A DNA stretch of 64,000 nucleotides from Nemophila menziesii (GCA_029959085.1 JARWIR010000015.1:6695017-6759016), one strand, 5' to 3'. Positions 47,742 to 59,716 are shown, counted from the first letter of the stretch. Made by a program: numbers and translations. The notes: a model not told the origin generated them from the letters alone.

Positions 47742-49268
47742 TGGTGTCGCCTAGGGTGTGATAAAAATAAGATCAAATTAAGTATGGAAACTATGCACTC
47801 TCACCCTAGACAGGCACAGTACTGCAAGTATTACAGGACGTATGCAAGTTTTAATGATAAGTAGAGTTCGTTCTCAGGGACTTAAGTGTGTTAAACGCGT
47901 AGGAACAGATAACGAGTAAAAGTAAATAATTAGAAAGCAGTAAATAAATATTTGGTTTTCGAATTTATGAATTAAAACTAAATTAAAACTAAGAAAATAA
48001 AGACAATAAAATAAAAGATTAAGAATATGAGATGAGAAGTATAGCTTAGGTTTTGCTAGTATGCACTAATTCTTCTAATTCTATCTATAGATCTAGTTCA
48101 TAAGGGAGAATATTAGCTCTTGGTAATACTTAGTCAGGATTCTAAATTCCACTACCTTAGACCTTGAGAGCGACTAAGGGGGCTACGTCACAACCAAGAA
48201 GTGATTTAAAATAGGGTTATCAAACGCCACTAAGGCCCTAAGCAAATACTGCAAGTCTTGGTGATACGGTGGTTAAAACAAACCTTAATGACTATCTAGT
48301 TAGAAGTATGTTTTGTCAGAACTGCTATCGACACTAGACATTATGTGGTGGTTCAATAGTTAAACACCCTTACAAGGAGACCATCTAACTACTCTTAAAA
48401 CAATCCTAAAGTGATCAATTCTAGGAAAGACAATAAATCAAAACACATAAGCAAATATAAAGTAAGAAGCTAATATCAGATTAAAACATATAATTCCCAA
48501 AGAAACTTAGATAGAAGAATTAGAATTCATAGATTATACATATGCAAAACCCAAGCTATGGGAGGTTTAGTTCATACCTGAAGGAAATAAACTAAAAGAA
48601 ATAATAAAAGACATCATCTTGCTCTCTACAATAAACTGGAAGAATAAAACCTTAAGAACTAATTACTATGAGGCAAGGATGATTTACAAGTGATATAAGG
48701 GTGTATTTATAGGTGTTTAGAAGACCTAATTCGTTTTCTTGAGGAAGAGTTAAGGTAATGGACTTCTAGCCCAACTCAAATTCGTATGTAAATAAAGATA
48801 AACACTGCTGCGTTGTTTTGGTCATAACTTCTTTATTATTGGTCCGATTTTGCTCCACAAGATACCAAAAGAATCGCAACAGAATTATCTAGGCCCTTTA
48901 GGAGTAATCTACCAAATTCGGCCTCTTTATTAGGTAAAAACGCCTATCTTTGCAGAATCCCAGATTTAGGCAGCTTTTCCTTTTCCATCTTTTTAGCAAT
49001 TCCTTCCTTATCTCCAATTACCATGCATATCTCCTTCCATAAGTTGTTGTCTTTGATTTGGACTCTAATTAAGCTCCATAATTATCTTTAAAGCTACACA
49101 CTAAATAAACAATTAAACCCAATATGCTCTAAAAACAATAATTCTACAAATCAAGACACAAAATAGGAAAGTGCATTAAAACTCAAGAAAATCGACATTA
49201 TTGACTTCTAAAACACTAAAAATGATGTCTCATCTTAACATAAATCTATCACAAATGAGGAGACATCA
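47742..49268 (-). repeat. 5' LTR of the young element
   Basis: 1,527 bp, the same length as the 3' LTR and almost identical. On the minus strand it starts TGATGTCTCC and ends CGACACCA just before the primer site. It should hold the element's promoter, but no TATA box can be chosen with confidence. Confidence 0.95.
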
Positions 49269-49273
49269 CTAGC

Positions 49274-51265
49274 CCAATAACCGCATCACTAATCGCTTTG
49301 TCTTCGAAAAGCCCTGGGATACTAGCCACAAATAGATACTAAATCATCACGTGACAGTCGTGAGATTTCATTCCTATAATATTGCCCAAGTCACTTTGAA
49401 CATTATTTCTCAAACTCAATGCAAAGCCATTTGGAAACTTCTGTGCCTTCAATCAGTCAAGAAATACTTTCCGCTTTTCCGTTGATAACATATAATAAGC
49501 TCGATTCAGTATGTGTTTACCGCCACTCGATGTCAACCACAATTCTTTCCTGATGTTCATTTTCTCAAGATCCATTCTCGCTTTCACGTTATCTTTGTTA
49601 ACTTTCCCATCAAGACCTATAATTGTGCCGAGAAGAGCATCACACACGTTTTTCTCGCAATGCATGACATCAATGTTATGTTTCAACAAATTTTTGGACC
49701 AATAAGGTAAACAATAAAAGATACTCTTTTTCTTCCAATTGAATTGACGTGGACCAGTTTTCCTCACGATCTTTCCCCCAAAATCCTTGTGTTTACCGGG
49801 AAACACAATGGAAATCCCATCTAACTGTGTCTGAATATCGACAGGACTATATTTCTTCGGTGGGCCCCTATGATCAGATTTCTTGTACAAAACCCTTTCA
49901 CTTCTAAATCGACGCCCCGTAGGTAACCAACGTCTATGTCGAAGTAAGCAAATCCTTTCTTCACACTCAATGAAGGAGTACAATCCATGCATTCTGGACA
50001 AACTTTGTAGCCTTCACCCGACCATCTCGAAGTGTATGACCTAGGGGGGAAATCATTACTCGTAGACAACAAACAAACCTTCATCGTAAACTCTTCCTTC
50101 TTGTGGGCATCATACGTAAGAATCCCTTTATCCCACAACTCGTCCAACTCATCTATAACAGGTCGAAGAGCGACGTCCATGTCCTTGCCGGGTAAACGGG
50201 GTCCAGGAATCAACAAACAAAGCTGGAATGTCGTCTCCTTCATACAATCCCACGGTGGTAAGTTGTAGACGGTCAATATAACCGGCCACATGATGTACGA
50301 GTTATTCTGCATATAGAAAGGGAAAAATCCATCGATACCCAAACCCAGGAACACATTCCGAGGTTCACTAGCAAACTCAGGATGTAACTAAACAAATCTC
50401 TTCCAACTATCGCCATCAACCGGATGACGCAACAAATCTCAATCTGTACTCTTCCTAGTTCGGTGCCATATCATATTTTCTGCAGTGTGTCTCGAAGCAT
50501 AAAGTCACTGCAGCCTAAGGGCAATCGAGAAATATCAGAGTTTCTTATGCACTACTTTTTTACCCTTCTTCGGGTCCCATCTGGATTCACTACATACTGG
50601 ACACTTTTCGAGGGAGACATTCTCCTTGTAAAATAAAGCACAATCGTTCACGCAAACATCGATGGTATTGTAACCCATACCTAAACTTTTTAACTTTTTG
50701 TTGCACGCCTCCTATGACTCGGGCAAGTCACAGAAGATCAAGCAACTCGGTGAAAGACGTGTTAGTCCACTTACTCTTCATATTCACGTGCATTAGATTC
50801 GCAATGAAATTTAATGAACTAATTACTGCACAACCAGGGTATAACTTGGTCTCTAATTCGGAAAACATTGTTTCGAATTTGCCACGTGCTGTACTGTTCG
50901 ACTCTATCATCTCGGTGTCACCGGAATAACCACCACCCTCATAATTAGGTCTCAAATCTTCGTAGACATCCAACATTTCATTTTCTTCATATCGAGTCTC
51001 GGGAATTTCCTCGCTCTCACCATGCTTTGTCCAAATCTCATACGTGGACAAAAACCCAAACTTTAAAAAGATGTGACCTAACTTTGACCACTTTATACCG
51101 ACGATAATTAGAACACTCATTACACGGAAAAAAAATTGTTTCTTCATTAGGAGGTTTATTTTTTTGAGCAAAAATGAGAAATGCTTCTATCCCCTTAATA
51201 AATTCATGCGAAACTTTATGAGCGGAACCAATCCAACTTTTATCAATACCCGAAGCCGTAATCAA
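49274..51265 (-). pseudogene. TNP2 transposase, N-terminal and central parts of copy 2
   Basis: Starts with the true N-terminal transposase-associated domain, reading IDKSWIGSAHKVSHEFIKG and then FPCNECSNYRRYKVVKVRSHLF (51244-51080; an in-frame ATG lies at 51265). It continues with YEIWTKHGESEEIPETRYE, YPGCAVISSLNFIANLMHV, LGLGIDGFFPF, LPPW, KVCPECMDCTPS, LPTGRRFRSE and HNIDVMHCEKNVCDALLGT. Frame changes occur near 51060, 50730, 50360 and 49990. Insertion of the LTR element at 49268 separates it from its C-terminus at 39412-39129. Confidence 0.85.
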
Positions 51266-51324
51266 CTACTCCAATATAAAAGAATACAACATAAATGTCT
51301 CATAAATAAAATGAAAAACAAATT

Positions 51325-51625
51325 ATTACATCACCAAATAAATACATAAAAATAAAATGAAAAGAAAGATTATTACATCACCAATTACATACATGAATAA
51401 ACAAAATTATTACATCACCAATTAAATACATGAATATAAAATGAAAAAAAAATTATTACATCACCAATTAAATAAATAAATATAATATTAAAAGCACACA
51501 AAATATTACATCACCAAATAAATGCATAAATATAAAATTAAAAATATACAAAATAAAACATCACCAAATAAATACATAAATATAAAATTAAAAGCATACA
51601 AAATATAACATCACTAAATAAATAT
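51325..51625. repeat. AT-rich minisatellite
   Basis: About seven imperfect tandem copies of a 37-51 bp unit centred on 'attacatcacc.aataaatacat'. Located upstream (minus-strand sense) of the transposase start, inside the CACTA element. Confidence 0.8.
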
Positions 51626-51781
51626 ATATCCTATTTATGCATTTATGTCTCATACAATAATATATCATATATATATATATGTCATATAAAATTATAAGAT
51701 AATTAGGGATATATACATAGTGATATTATATATTTAGCATTAACTATACAATTGTAATCAAATAAGAAAAGGTTGAAAAAG

Positions 51782-52048
51782 ATACCTACTTTTGGGTAAA
51801 TTTAGAAGGAGAAATTGACAATTGAGGAGGTCCCACGTTGTTGTTTAACTCGGGAAAGCTTTCCCACGTGTTGAAATACCTAATAAGTGATACTATTTAC
51901 CATTAACTACACAATTTCTTGCAAATAAAAGAAATTTGAAAGAGATTTATGGAACAAAAAATACCTACTTTTGGGCAAATTTGGAAGGAAAAATTGATAA
52001 TTGAGGCGGTCCCACGTTGATGATTGACCCGGGCAAGTTTCCAAGTCT
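51782..52048. repeat. Pair of ~88-bp direct repeats
   Basis: 51782-51870 and 51961-52048 share 'cctacttttggg.aaattt', 'ttgaggcggtcccacgttg' type words and the following 'cggg.aag.tttcc' block. They probably form part of the CACTA 5' regulatory region. Non-coding. Confidence 0.7.
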
Positions 52049-52159
52049 TGATATAATTTTTGATGATGAATTGTGGAAAAAAATGGGGAGAGTTTTGAGA
52101 GAAAGAAAGAGAAATTATAAAATAATTGTGTTTTGAGTATCTCAATTCGCAACTTGCTG

Positions 52160-52501
52160 TAATAAATACGCTACCACTAACTGCGACTACACAAGTAGTC
52201 GCCAAAGACTCAAAAGTAGTTGTTAATAATAACTTCTAACGTCTACTTTAAGTTGTCGTTAAATAATCCAAACTCTAGCGACTACACATTGGCGGTGGAA
52301 AATTAATTAAAAAATACAAAAACCCACTAGCGAGTACTTCTTGTAGTCGTTTAAAACAAAAATTACTAACGACTACTGGGTAGTCGAGAAACATACCATG
52401 TAGTCGTTAAAGACATGTAGTCGCTAGTGGTGCTTGTCTTTAGCGACTGCATCGCGTAGTCACGAAAAGTCTAGTCGCTAGAGGCTTGCGCTGTAGTAGT
52501 G
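52160..52501 (-). mobile_element. CACTA element terminus with subterminal repeats
   Basis: The minus strand begins CACTACTACAGCGC at 52501. Over the next ~340 bases it holds many copies, in both orientations, of a TAGCGACTAC/GTAGTCGCTA word (about 52165, 52185, 52276, 52353, 52377, 52408, 52425, 52440, 52473). Subterminal repeats of this sort bind TNPA-type proteins in En/Spm elements. Orientation fits the TNP2 gene transcribed leftward from here. The opposite terminus was not found, probably lost or displaced by the tandem duplication. Confidence 0.8.
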
Positions 52502-52968
52502 ATACTTTTGAATTAGAAAAAACAAGACCTACTAAAATCCAATCAAAGAGCATATGATTCTTAGTTTGTAGTACAAATTCTTTGTCAATAACACTTCTCC
52601 CTACATCCATGTGAAGTCGGTTAACGTTATATTGTTGATCTATGTATATATTTATTTTCTTCAATCTTATCTCATTCGGTTGTTATGTTATGTGTATTAT
52701 TTTCTGATTCTTGGGTATCTATGAATTAAGCTTCAAATATATGGATTTTTTTTCAAGATTTGAATTAAGACAGTGATTTGGATAATGCAGGGAAAGCTTT
52801 TACTTGTTGATATGGAGATGCGACTGAAGAATTAAATATATCGTGAAGAGAAAAATGATTAACGTTGATGATGTTGTCTTTCTGACAATTTTTTGAGAAA
52901 AAACAGTGAACCTAAAAATGCTTAAGGTTGGGAAAACTAGCATTCCTTGGAAATTCTCTTAATCAGGG
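52502..52968. other. Unique AT-rich sequence beyond CACTA end
   Basis: No gene recognised. Confidence 0.5.
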
Positions 52969-53115
52969 TATCACCCTACCCCTAATTTTCATAATCTTTC
53001 TTTGCAATTTTCGCATTTCATGAGGACTTATACTTGATCTCTTAATTGAAGTATAAGTCCTCATGAAATGCGAAAATTGCAAAGAAAGATTATGAAAATT
53101 AGGGGTAGGGTGATA
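52969..53115. repeat. Perfect 66-bp inverted repeat with 15-base loop
   Basis: Arms at 52969-53034 and 53050-53115 are exact reverse complements by eye, from 'tatcaccctacccctaa' to '...gaggacttatact'. The loop is tgatctcttaattga. Perfect arms mean either a very recent event or an assembly artefact. No target duplication or known TIR motif is evident. Confidence 0.9.
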
Positions 53116-54002
53116 AGTTAATAATATATGCTTTTTTATAGGGGTATATAATTTATTTTTTTATTTTAAAATGTAAGATCCAAAATGTCATGTGGCTCCA
53201 GCTTTTACAAGTGATGAGAAGACAGGATATTTAGCATAGCCTAATCAATTTTTTGAGCAATATATGAACTTTTTAAATTAATTAAGATGCATGACTTAAA
53301 TAATATACAGTATAGAGAATGATTAAACATATACGATTATTGGTGAAAATGAAGGTACTTCATCAAGTTTGACTATTTAATTAAGTTAACAAGTTTTTAT
53401 GTCGATGTTAAAATACTTACTAAATTGGGTGTTAAGTTTGAAATCTGTGGAAATCCGTCTCAATATTATAAACTATATAGAAATACCTTCAAGAGTTATG
53501 TCAAGCATGTAATTTGGCATCTCATGTGCAAAATGCAGATTCATTTCTTTCCCATTTAAAGGTATATGCCTGAAATTTGTCCATCAAATTTTTCGATTTC
53601 TTTAAATATGAGATTAGATTTTCTTGTATGATTATACTCTATTGGTTCATATTAGCTGTACTAATTCACGTATTGTGTAAAAGATGGCAACGTTTAGTTT
53701 GGCAATGGATGTGTTCGAATTGGATTAGAGTAGTAAAAGCAAGTAATTAAGGATTAAAGATTATGTAGAAACCTATCGAATACGCTAATAAAGAATGTCG
53801 TATATTTGGCATGTTTTTTGTCAATAGATTGTAAAACCTCTGATCTAATAAAGATGTACGCACTCGTTAGGGTACTATTTATCATATATATATATATCCC
53901 TTTTTGTTGCTTGACTTGTTTTACATTAGCAGTCACTAAATAATTTCTGCTCCCCAGTTTGTAAAATTTTGTGAAGGAAAAGTACACCTCTAATGTAGTA
54001 AT
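53116..54002. other. Intergenic AT-rich sequence
   Basis: I see no gene, TIR or LTR motif in this interval. Confidence 0.5.
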
Positions 54003-54131
54003 ATGAGAGAGAGAGAGAGAGAGAGAGTGAGAGAGAGAGTTAGAGAGAGAGAGAGTGAGAGAGAGAGAGAGGGAGAGAAGGAGGGAGGGAAGGGAGGGGG
54101 AGGGAGGGGGAGGGAGTGAGAGAGAGAGAGA
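54003..54131. repeat. (GA)n microsatellite with G-run block
   Basis: All-purine except for a few T's. GA repeats at both sides enclose 54070-54115 with at least six runs of three or more G's (agggagggaagggaggggga type). Confidence 0.95.
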
Positions 54132-55320
54132 TTAGAGAGTTGTTGAAATGTAATTTTATTATATTTGCCGCTTTTATATATAGTTGTTTATACGTACATA
54201 TCAATCATAATGGTATATCGTTAAAAATGATTCACAGCTTTAAATAGATACAGAAGAAGCCTTACACTAACAAATTACTGCTGGAGAAGTATGTTTAGTA
54301 TTCTCCTTAACACTTCACTTTATGGAAGTTTGCATCATATAAGGTAACCAAAAACTGTAGCTTTAAGTCATTTAGTAAAAAGATAAGGCACTTGATCTTG
54401 GGTTGTATGTATGTATCTAAGCTTGAAAGATGTAAGGAGGAACGTGAAATCTAACAAAGTAGTAGTCCACACCTAGAAGAGAGGAGTGATAAGAGGCACT
54501 TTGAGATAATTTAGAAGATAGGCTAACCGCATAAATTTTGCAATAATGCGAGTTATTGCCATGTATCCAGTCTCACTATTCTTCTAATGCAAAATAAATT
54601 ATAGTATATTCTACAAAAGGTGATTATAATTTATGAAAAGAAAGACAACAAGTTAATCAATGATCTTGTTGTTTCTTTAAAACTCAATATTGAGAAGAAT
54701 AGAGTTGCTAAAATAGAATTTTATTCAGCCTTGAGTGCATATTTGTATATAAATTAAGTTTTTAGTTATAACTATTAAATGAAGATACATGACAACTAAT
54801 ATACTAACACAATGCAGTTATGTAACTGATTAATAGATGTAAAAGTATCTCGAGTCTTCCATTATGTGATACTAATTGAGTGCATAGTGTTCAGCTACTC
54901 ATGGTTGAGATGTACAAATTGTAGGTTTTTGGAAATATATCATCACTAAATTGTGGTCCGAAATATATCCTCACTATATTGTGGTCAGAGGAATATATTA
55001 TGTTTTTTTTTCCGAGGTCCTAATTTGCAATTAAGATTTAATAGAGGTTAATTGGGTCGGTTATATGAGTTACCGAAAATCTTAAAGCCTATTATAGCTA
55101 GGGTTTACGGTAGTCAACTGAAGGCCCATACATATATATATACCCTTTATAGAAATCAAAGTTGTGCGGCGTGTATTGTTTGTCGAAGTAGATTTGTGAT
55201 TTTGGTAGCTGGAAAGGGAAAGAGAGGAAATTAAATATCATTTGCTTTTAAAGCAGTGCCAGAGAGAAGATATGTGGAAATATGTCGAAATATAATACTC
55301 CATCAGTTGAGTTCTCCATC
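54132..55320. other. Intergenic sequence
   Basis: Short frames only, with no recognisable product. Confidence 0.5.
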
Positions 55321-55339
55321 AGATAGAGTAAAGACATAA

Positions 55340-55580
55340 ATTTGGTGGTGGACTTATATTCAAGTCCATCAGATCAGTTTGGGGTTTCGTCCCTGTTGTA
55401 AAAGTTTTGTGAAAGGAAAAAGAAACACTCCAAATCCAGCTCCAGCTCCAGCGTCTACTCCAGCTCCAGCTCCAGCGTCTACTCCAGCTCCTGCTCCAGT
55501 TCTATCTCTTGTTCATGTTCCAGTTCCTTCTACTTTCACGGGACCTTTAGGCTCCATTAACAATAATACTTTATCCAAGG
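55340..55580 (+). other. Exon-like segment with Pro-Ala repeat
   Basis: The open frame contains a 24-bp unit twice, encoding PAPAPAST, then a degenerate third unit, followed by LVHVPVPSTFTGPLGSINNN. It ends at a donor-like 'ccaag/gtagaa' (~55579). The frame opens with TTG and has no upstream ATG nearby, so it can only be an internal exon or a relic. Product unknown. Confidence 0.3.
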
Positions 55581-55966
55581 TAGAAAACTTATATATATTA
55601 TGCATATATCTTATTCTCAAGCCATGGGATTTCAAATAGGAAAATAGCTGTAATGGAAATTCTCCCTTCGTTGAAGGCTTTGATCTAGATGGACCATTTC
55701 GAAAATATTCCCAATTTCGTTGGTTAACTCAAGACTTTTTGTAGTGTTAGTTTGTTAAAGCCTTAGATTGTGTCTACTAAAAAATAAGGGCATAAATTTA
55801 CTGATGCACGAACCAAGTAAAATGATATTCTTTCAATTTGTTTCTTTTATGTTTTAGTTAACTAATATGTAACATAACTTATGTGTTTATACTATTTGGT
55901 TATTTTGAAAATAAGACCAATAATTTATACGTAGATCATAAAATATAAATGTACATAAATTTTTAA
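55581..55966. other. Intergenic sequence left of C2
   Basis: No gene recognised. A CACTA-like 'ttttgtagtg' word at ~55739-55748 stands alone. Confidence 0.4.
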
Positions 55967-56009
55967 GTATATAAATATTAATTCTTTTAGATAATATACA
56001 ATTAATGGG

Positions 56010-56130
56010 GGCAAGACTTCCATCCTATATTGGATGGTCCAATATTCATAGCATATCTATTAATTATAATAACAAAACACATATCATTAGGTTAATTAGG
56101 TGACTATCCAATATTGGATGGAAGATTTTT
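56010..56130. mobile_element. MITE-like element shared with C1
   Basis: Inverted 'cttccatcctatattggatgg' and 'ccaatattggatggaag' ends, equivalent to 3771-3894. Confidence 0.65.
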
Positions 56131-56727
56131 CAAATTATAGAGTTTAAAAAAAATCAAAATATGAAATATAACTATTTTTATGATTAACAATATACATCTT
56201 GTGTTTCTCTAAAACAAAATATAATATTAAAAATTTATTTATTTTTCTATAAATTTAAAAACGTAAACATTAACCCTAACCCGTCCCTTTTAACTAAAAA
56301 GATAGGAATTCATCATTAAGGTCTTATGCCGCCACTATTTTATTACTATTTGATATCTCATTCTCTTCCAATCGATTCATATTCTTATCATTTCTCCTCC
56401 TTTCTGATAATGTTTCTTTAGTTTCCAGTTACGATTTTAAACAAGTGGATTCACTATCTTGTGTGTCTCATATCGATGGACATTTCATTTCAATTTAAAT
56501 GTATGTATTTCTTGATCTATTGTTATTTTTTGTGATAAACTTTATATGCTAATACAAATTGTTCCACCGGCTAATGAAGACAACAACGGATCAATGTGCT
56601 CAGCGATCTCATCTAATTTTAAACATTCGACTCACCATTTCTCATGTTCTCTATGTCTCTCTTTTTTTCCAGGAAACAACTGGGGATCCTCCTTCTCCTG
56701 ATGTAGGGTAATTTAATTTATTTTTCT

Positions 56728-56970
56728 TCAGCTCTTCTGTTGGTCCTACATATAGTCCATCTGTTGGGCCCACCCCAGTAAGTGAAAAAAGAAAACCTGG
56801 GGGTCCAGCGAAGCCCAAGCCCGGTGTATCACCCCTACCAGCCCAATCCAGCCTTCGAACTCCAATTGTGGCCCAGCCTACTCCTCCTACTGCTCCTGTG
56901 GGCCACCACATCCCTACCCAGACTGCTCCTGTGGGCCACCACATCCCTACCCAGACTACTCCTAAGCAAG
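56728..56970 (+). pseudogene. Pro-rich exon of unrecognised gene remnant (C2)
   Basis: Between an acceptor-like 'tttcttcag' and a donor-like 'aagcaag/gtata', one frame reads SSVGPTYSPSVGPTPVSEK, then RKPGGPAKPKPGVSPLPAQS. A 33-bp tandem repeat follows, encoding TAPVGHHIPTQ twice and then TTPK. The base composition is far richer in C than its surroundings. The exon borders match those of C1 (4835-4938), but the content does not, apart from the SEK start. No domain recognised. The low-complexity basic/Pro tail of a transposase or nuclear protein is possible. Confidence 0.45.
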
Positions 56971-58937
56971 GTATATGCACTTTTTTTTAAAAATAATTTT
57001 GTGTCAGCCATCATGCATAATTCTCTGCTTCTAATCTTTAGTTGGAGACACTCAACTCAAGTTTAACTTATGATGGCCTAAGTGCACGTGACCTCCTTTA
57101 ACAATTTTCTAGTATGTGATTTTGTCCATACACTGTAAAAAACAATTCAAACCTCCTTAAACTTGTTTTTTTCCATCAGTTGTTAACTAAGTAATGCCAA
57201 TTTACTATTATACCCTTTCATATAATTACTTTTCATGACTTATTGTCTCCTTTCGGATCTCTCTCTTTAAAGACATCACCTTTTTAGAACAAATCTTCCT
57301 CGACTAGATTTTTCAATTAGATTTGCATAAAAAACAAGCCTATTTGTGGTCCCATATAATTTTGATAGAACGTAATTTAGGTATTGTTAAATATTATTTT
57401 ATGGTGTGTTATGGCACCTATTGTTTTTAATAGTTGTGTACAACTGTAATTAGGATTTTTGGTTATGATTTGGTATAAAGTTTATCGGATCTGGTGGTTC
57501 GGTGAAAAATACGTCAATAACTGTACATTTGTGTTGTTTTCAGGTGCACGAAAGAGCAATTTGAAGGTTATCTTTTATAACTTTTGTGCAGTTCTTTTAT
57601 CCACGAGAAAATATAGTTTTGAGGTGTTTTATTACCCAAAAAAAAGGTTCTTTGTTATTGCACATTTTTTGGTTCACGAAAGTGTTAAGGTGCTAATGTG
57701 AGTGCAGTCTTCAGGTGTTTTTATTACTCTTTGTGCAATCTTAATTAACATTTCAAATATCAATTGTGAGGTTTAATGTGCTTATGTTCTCTAATTCTGC
57801 AGATATAATAGCGTGCTTTGAAGATCTGAGTTGAAGTCAATCTGGATTTGTGATTTTATGTTTGTTTATTGTTTAATGAGAAAGATTTGTCGGTTTTTTA
57901 ATTTTTTGTGTTTTTTTTTGGGTAATAAATATGATGTAGTGGTTTTGTGATTTTTTCTTAGGTTTTGATGTTAAATTAAATGTTTGAATGACTGCAATAT
58001 TGAAAGGTGGTGCATAAATTTTGGTTGAATGTACTTTTCTTTTTACTGAACTTAACTGTACAAATACAAAAAAGATGAAAAAGAGGACTTATATTCATAT
58101 CAATACAAGATACAATGTTTAGCAAGCATTATTTACAAATCTGATTTATAGTATATACTTAACAGGGCTCACTGAATTTGTTAGATTCTTTTTTTTTTGG
58201 TGAAAGAATATATATAAGATAAATATAATGTACAAATAATAAGTTCGGACCATGATGGTGGATTATAGTTTGTAAAACAGATATAGTCAGTGTGCTAATA
58301 GAAATTTTGAACAAACAAAAAATACTCATAGGATTGGAAAGGATTAAGAAGTCTACCATATAGATAAGTCCCTGTGTAAGCATGGACATAAAAGTTTTTT
58401 TTACCTTGAGGTACTCGTTAACCCAACACTTTTTGCTACCAATAATTCTAGAAATGAACCGCAAAATTTTTGTGCAGACTAATACTACTACATAGCAAAA
58501 CATAGCCCTTTCTCTGAGCATGACTCTAATCGCACCCTCAATTACTTACATTTAGAATTTAGAATAGATAATGATAAATTTCACATCTAAGTTATGCTAC
58601 ATAATCAACTATATCGTACTATTCCAGGATATATTTCGCTTTTTTTGCATTCAACAAGTACCAGAGAAAAATATTAACCAACAAAGACATAAAAATAAAA
58701 TCTGGAAATCAACAAATACAAAAATTTTAATACATTTTCTTAATGTAGATTTATATTACAATTAAATTAAATTCTATGTATCATTTTATTTAAGGGCCCA
58801 ATATTAGAAAGCAATAATTTTTAAGAATTTATAACATATGATTATAATGATAAATGATTATTTTATCTTCATTTAAGAATTTAATATAACCGAAATCATG
58901 AATCTTCAAAGTTTAACATAACGGTGTATTAGGTATA

Positions 58938-59240
58938 CACTACAAAAAAGGTTTTCTTTAGCGGCAAAAAAAAAATTTGCTAGCTATTTATTTGCCGCAA
59001 TAAGTTTGTGTATCTAAAGACATAATTTGTAGCAAATTATTTATTTTTGTCTTTATTAGCTTTATCTTTAGCGGCCGCTAAATATATAATTAGAGGTCAT
59101 TTTGGTGTTGCCGCAATAAATGTTGTCGTTAAAAATATAATTAGAAACCATTTTAGTATTGCTGCAATATATATTGTCTCTAATGATACTATTTGTTGTA
59201 ATGATAAAAGAAAGTGTAGAAATGTAAAAATTCAATCATT
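58938..59240 (+). mobile_element. CACTA-type terminus (C2 copy)
   Basis: CACTACAAAAAAGG followed by GCGGCAA/TTGCCGC words (58961, 58993, 59071, 59110), as at 7325. Truncated: no opposite end found. Confidence 0.5.
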
Positions 59241-59716
59241 AAAAAGAAAAAATATGTCCCCTCAATTCTATGTTCACAAATCAACCAAAAGTTGATTTTA
59301 CAAAAAAATAAATTAACCTTATTCTTAAACAATCAATTTTGAAAAACAATAATCAAACTTCTTGTATGTGTTATCTTTAGAAATATTGACATGATAGTTT
59401 AATAGTGTGAATTGTTATAGATAATGTAGAGGGTAATTAAGAATTTTTAACAAAATAGTAGTCCAAGTTGTAAAATCAATAACAGTGATGTCAAAGTGGT
59501 CAAGTATCACAAAAAAACTAGTTTCTTAATAATTAGGCCAAAGATAAATAGAATTTTATGTTCAGGTAGGGGATGAACCTAATTATTCATAAGGAGGACT
59601 TTTATTTATATCAATACAAGATATAATTTTTAAGAAAGCATTATGTACAAATCTGATTTATAGTATATACTTAACATGTCTCACTGAATTTGGTAGATTT
59701 TTTTTTCGTTGAAAGA

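Larger units (their letters stand above)
39418..49268 (-). mobile_element. Young non-autonomous Athila-type LTR retrotransposon, complete
   Basis: The element is 9,851 bp, bounded by TG...CA and a perfect 5-bp target duplication CTAGC (39413-39417 and 49269-49273). The paralogous site in unit 1 (34277-34290) reads through without it. On the minus strand the order is 5' LTR, tRNA-Asp primer site, gag-protease, integrase C-terminal remnant, GC-rich spacer, second ORF, long non-coding spacer, 3' LTR. Reverse transcriptase, RNase H and most of integrase are missing. The LTRs are equal in length and by eye differ at about three bases, so the insertion is recent. It must rely on pol from a relative. 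It disrupts the TNP2 gene. Confidence 0.95.
36137..51109. repeat. Tandem duplication, unit 2
   Basis: Second copy of the ~5 kb unit. Parts: RNase H remnant (36137-37005), AT-rich block and TA tract (37006-37569), non-coding (37570-39080), TNP2 3' end (39081-39412), young LTR element (39418-49268), and the rest of TNP2 (49274-51109). Sequence beyond 51109 is unique to this side and carries the true transposase N-terminus. Confidence 0.85.

Noticed and set aside
51325..51625. CRISPR-like array
   Set aside because: The unit repeats are imperfect and continuous without unique spacers, in a plant genome. It is a minisatellite.
55052..55234. 60-codon frame as a gene
   Set aside because: Opens with TTG, has no domain and no exon signals.
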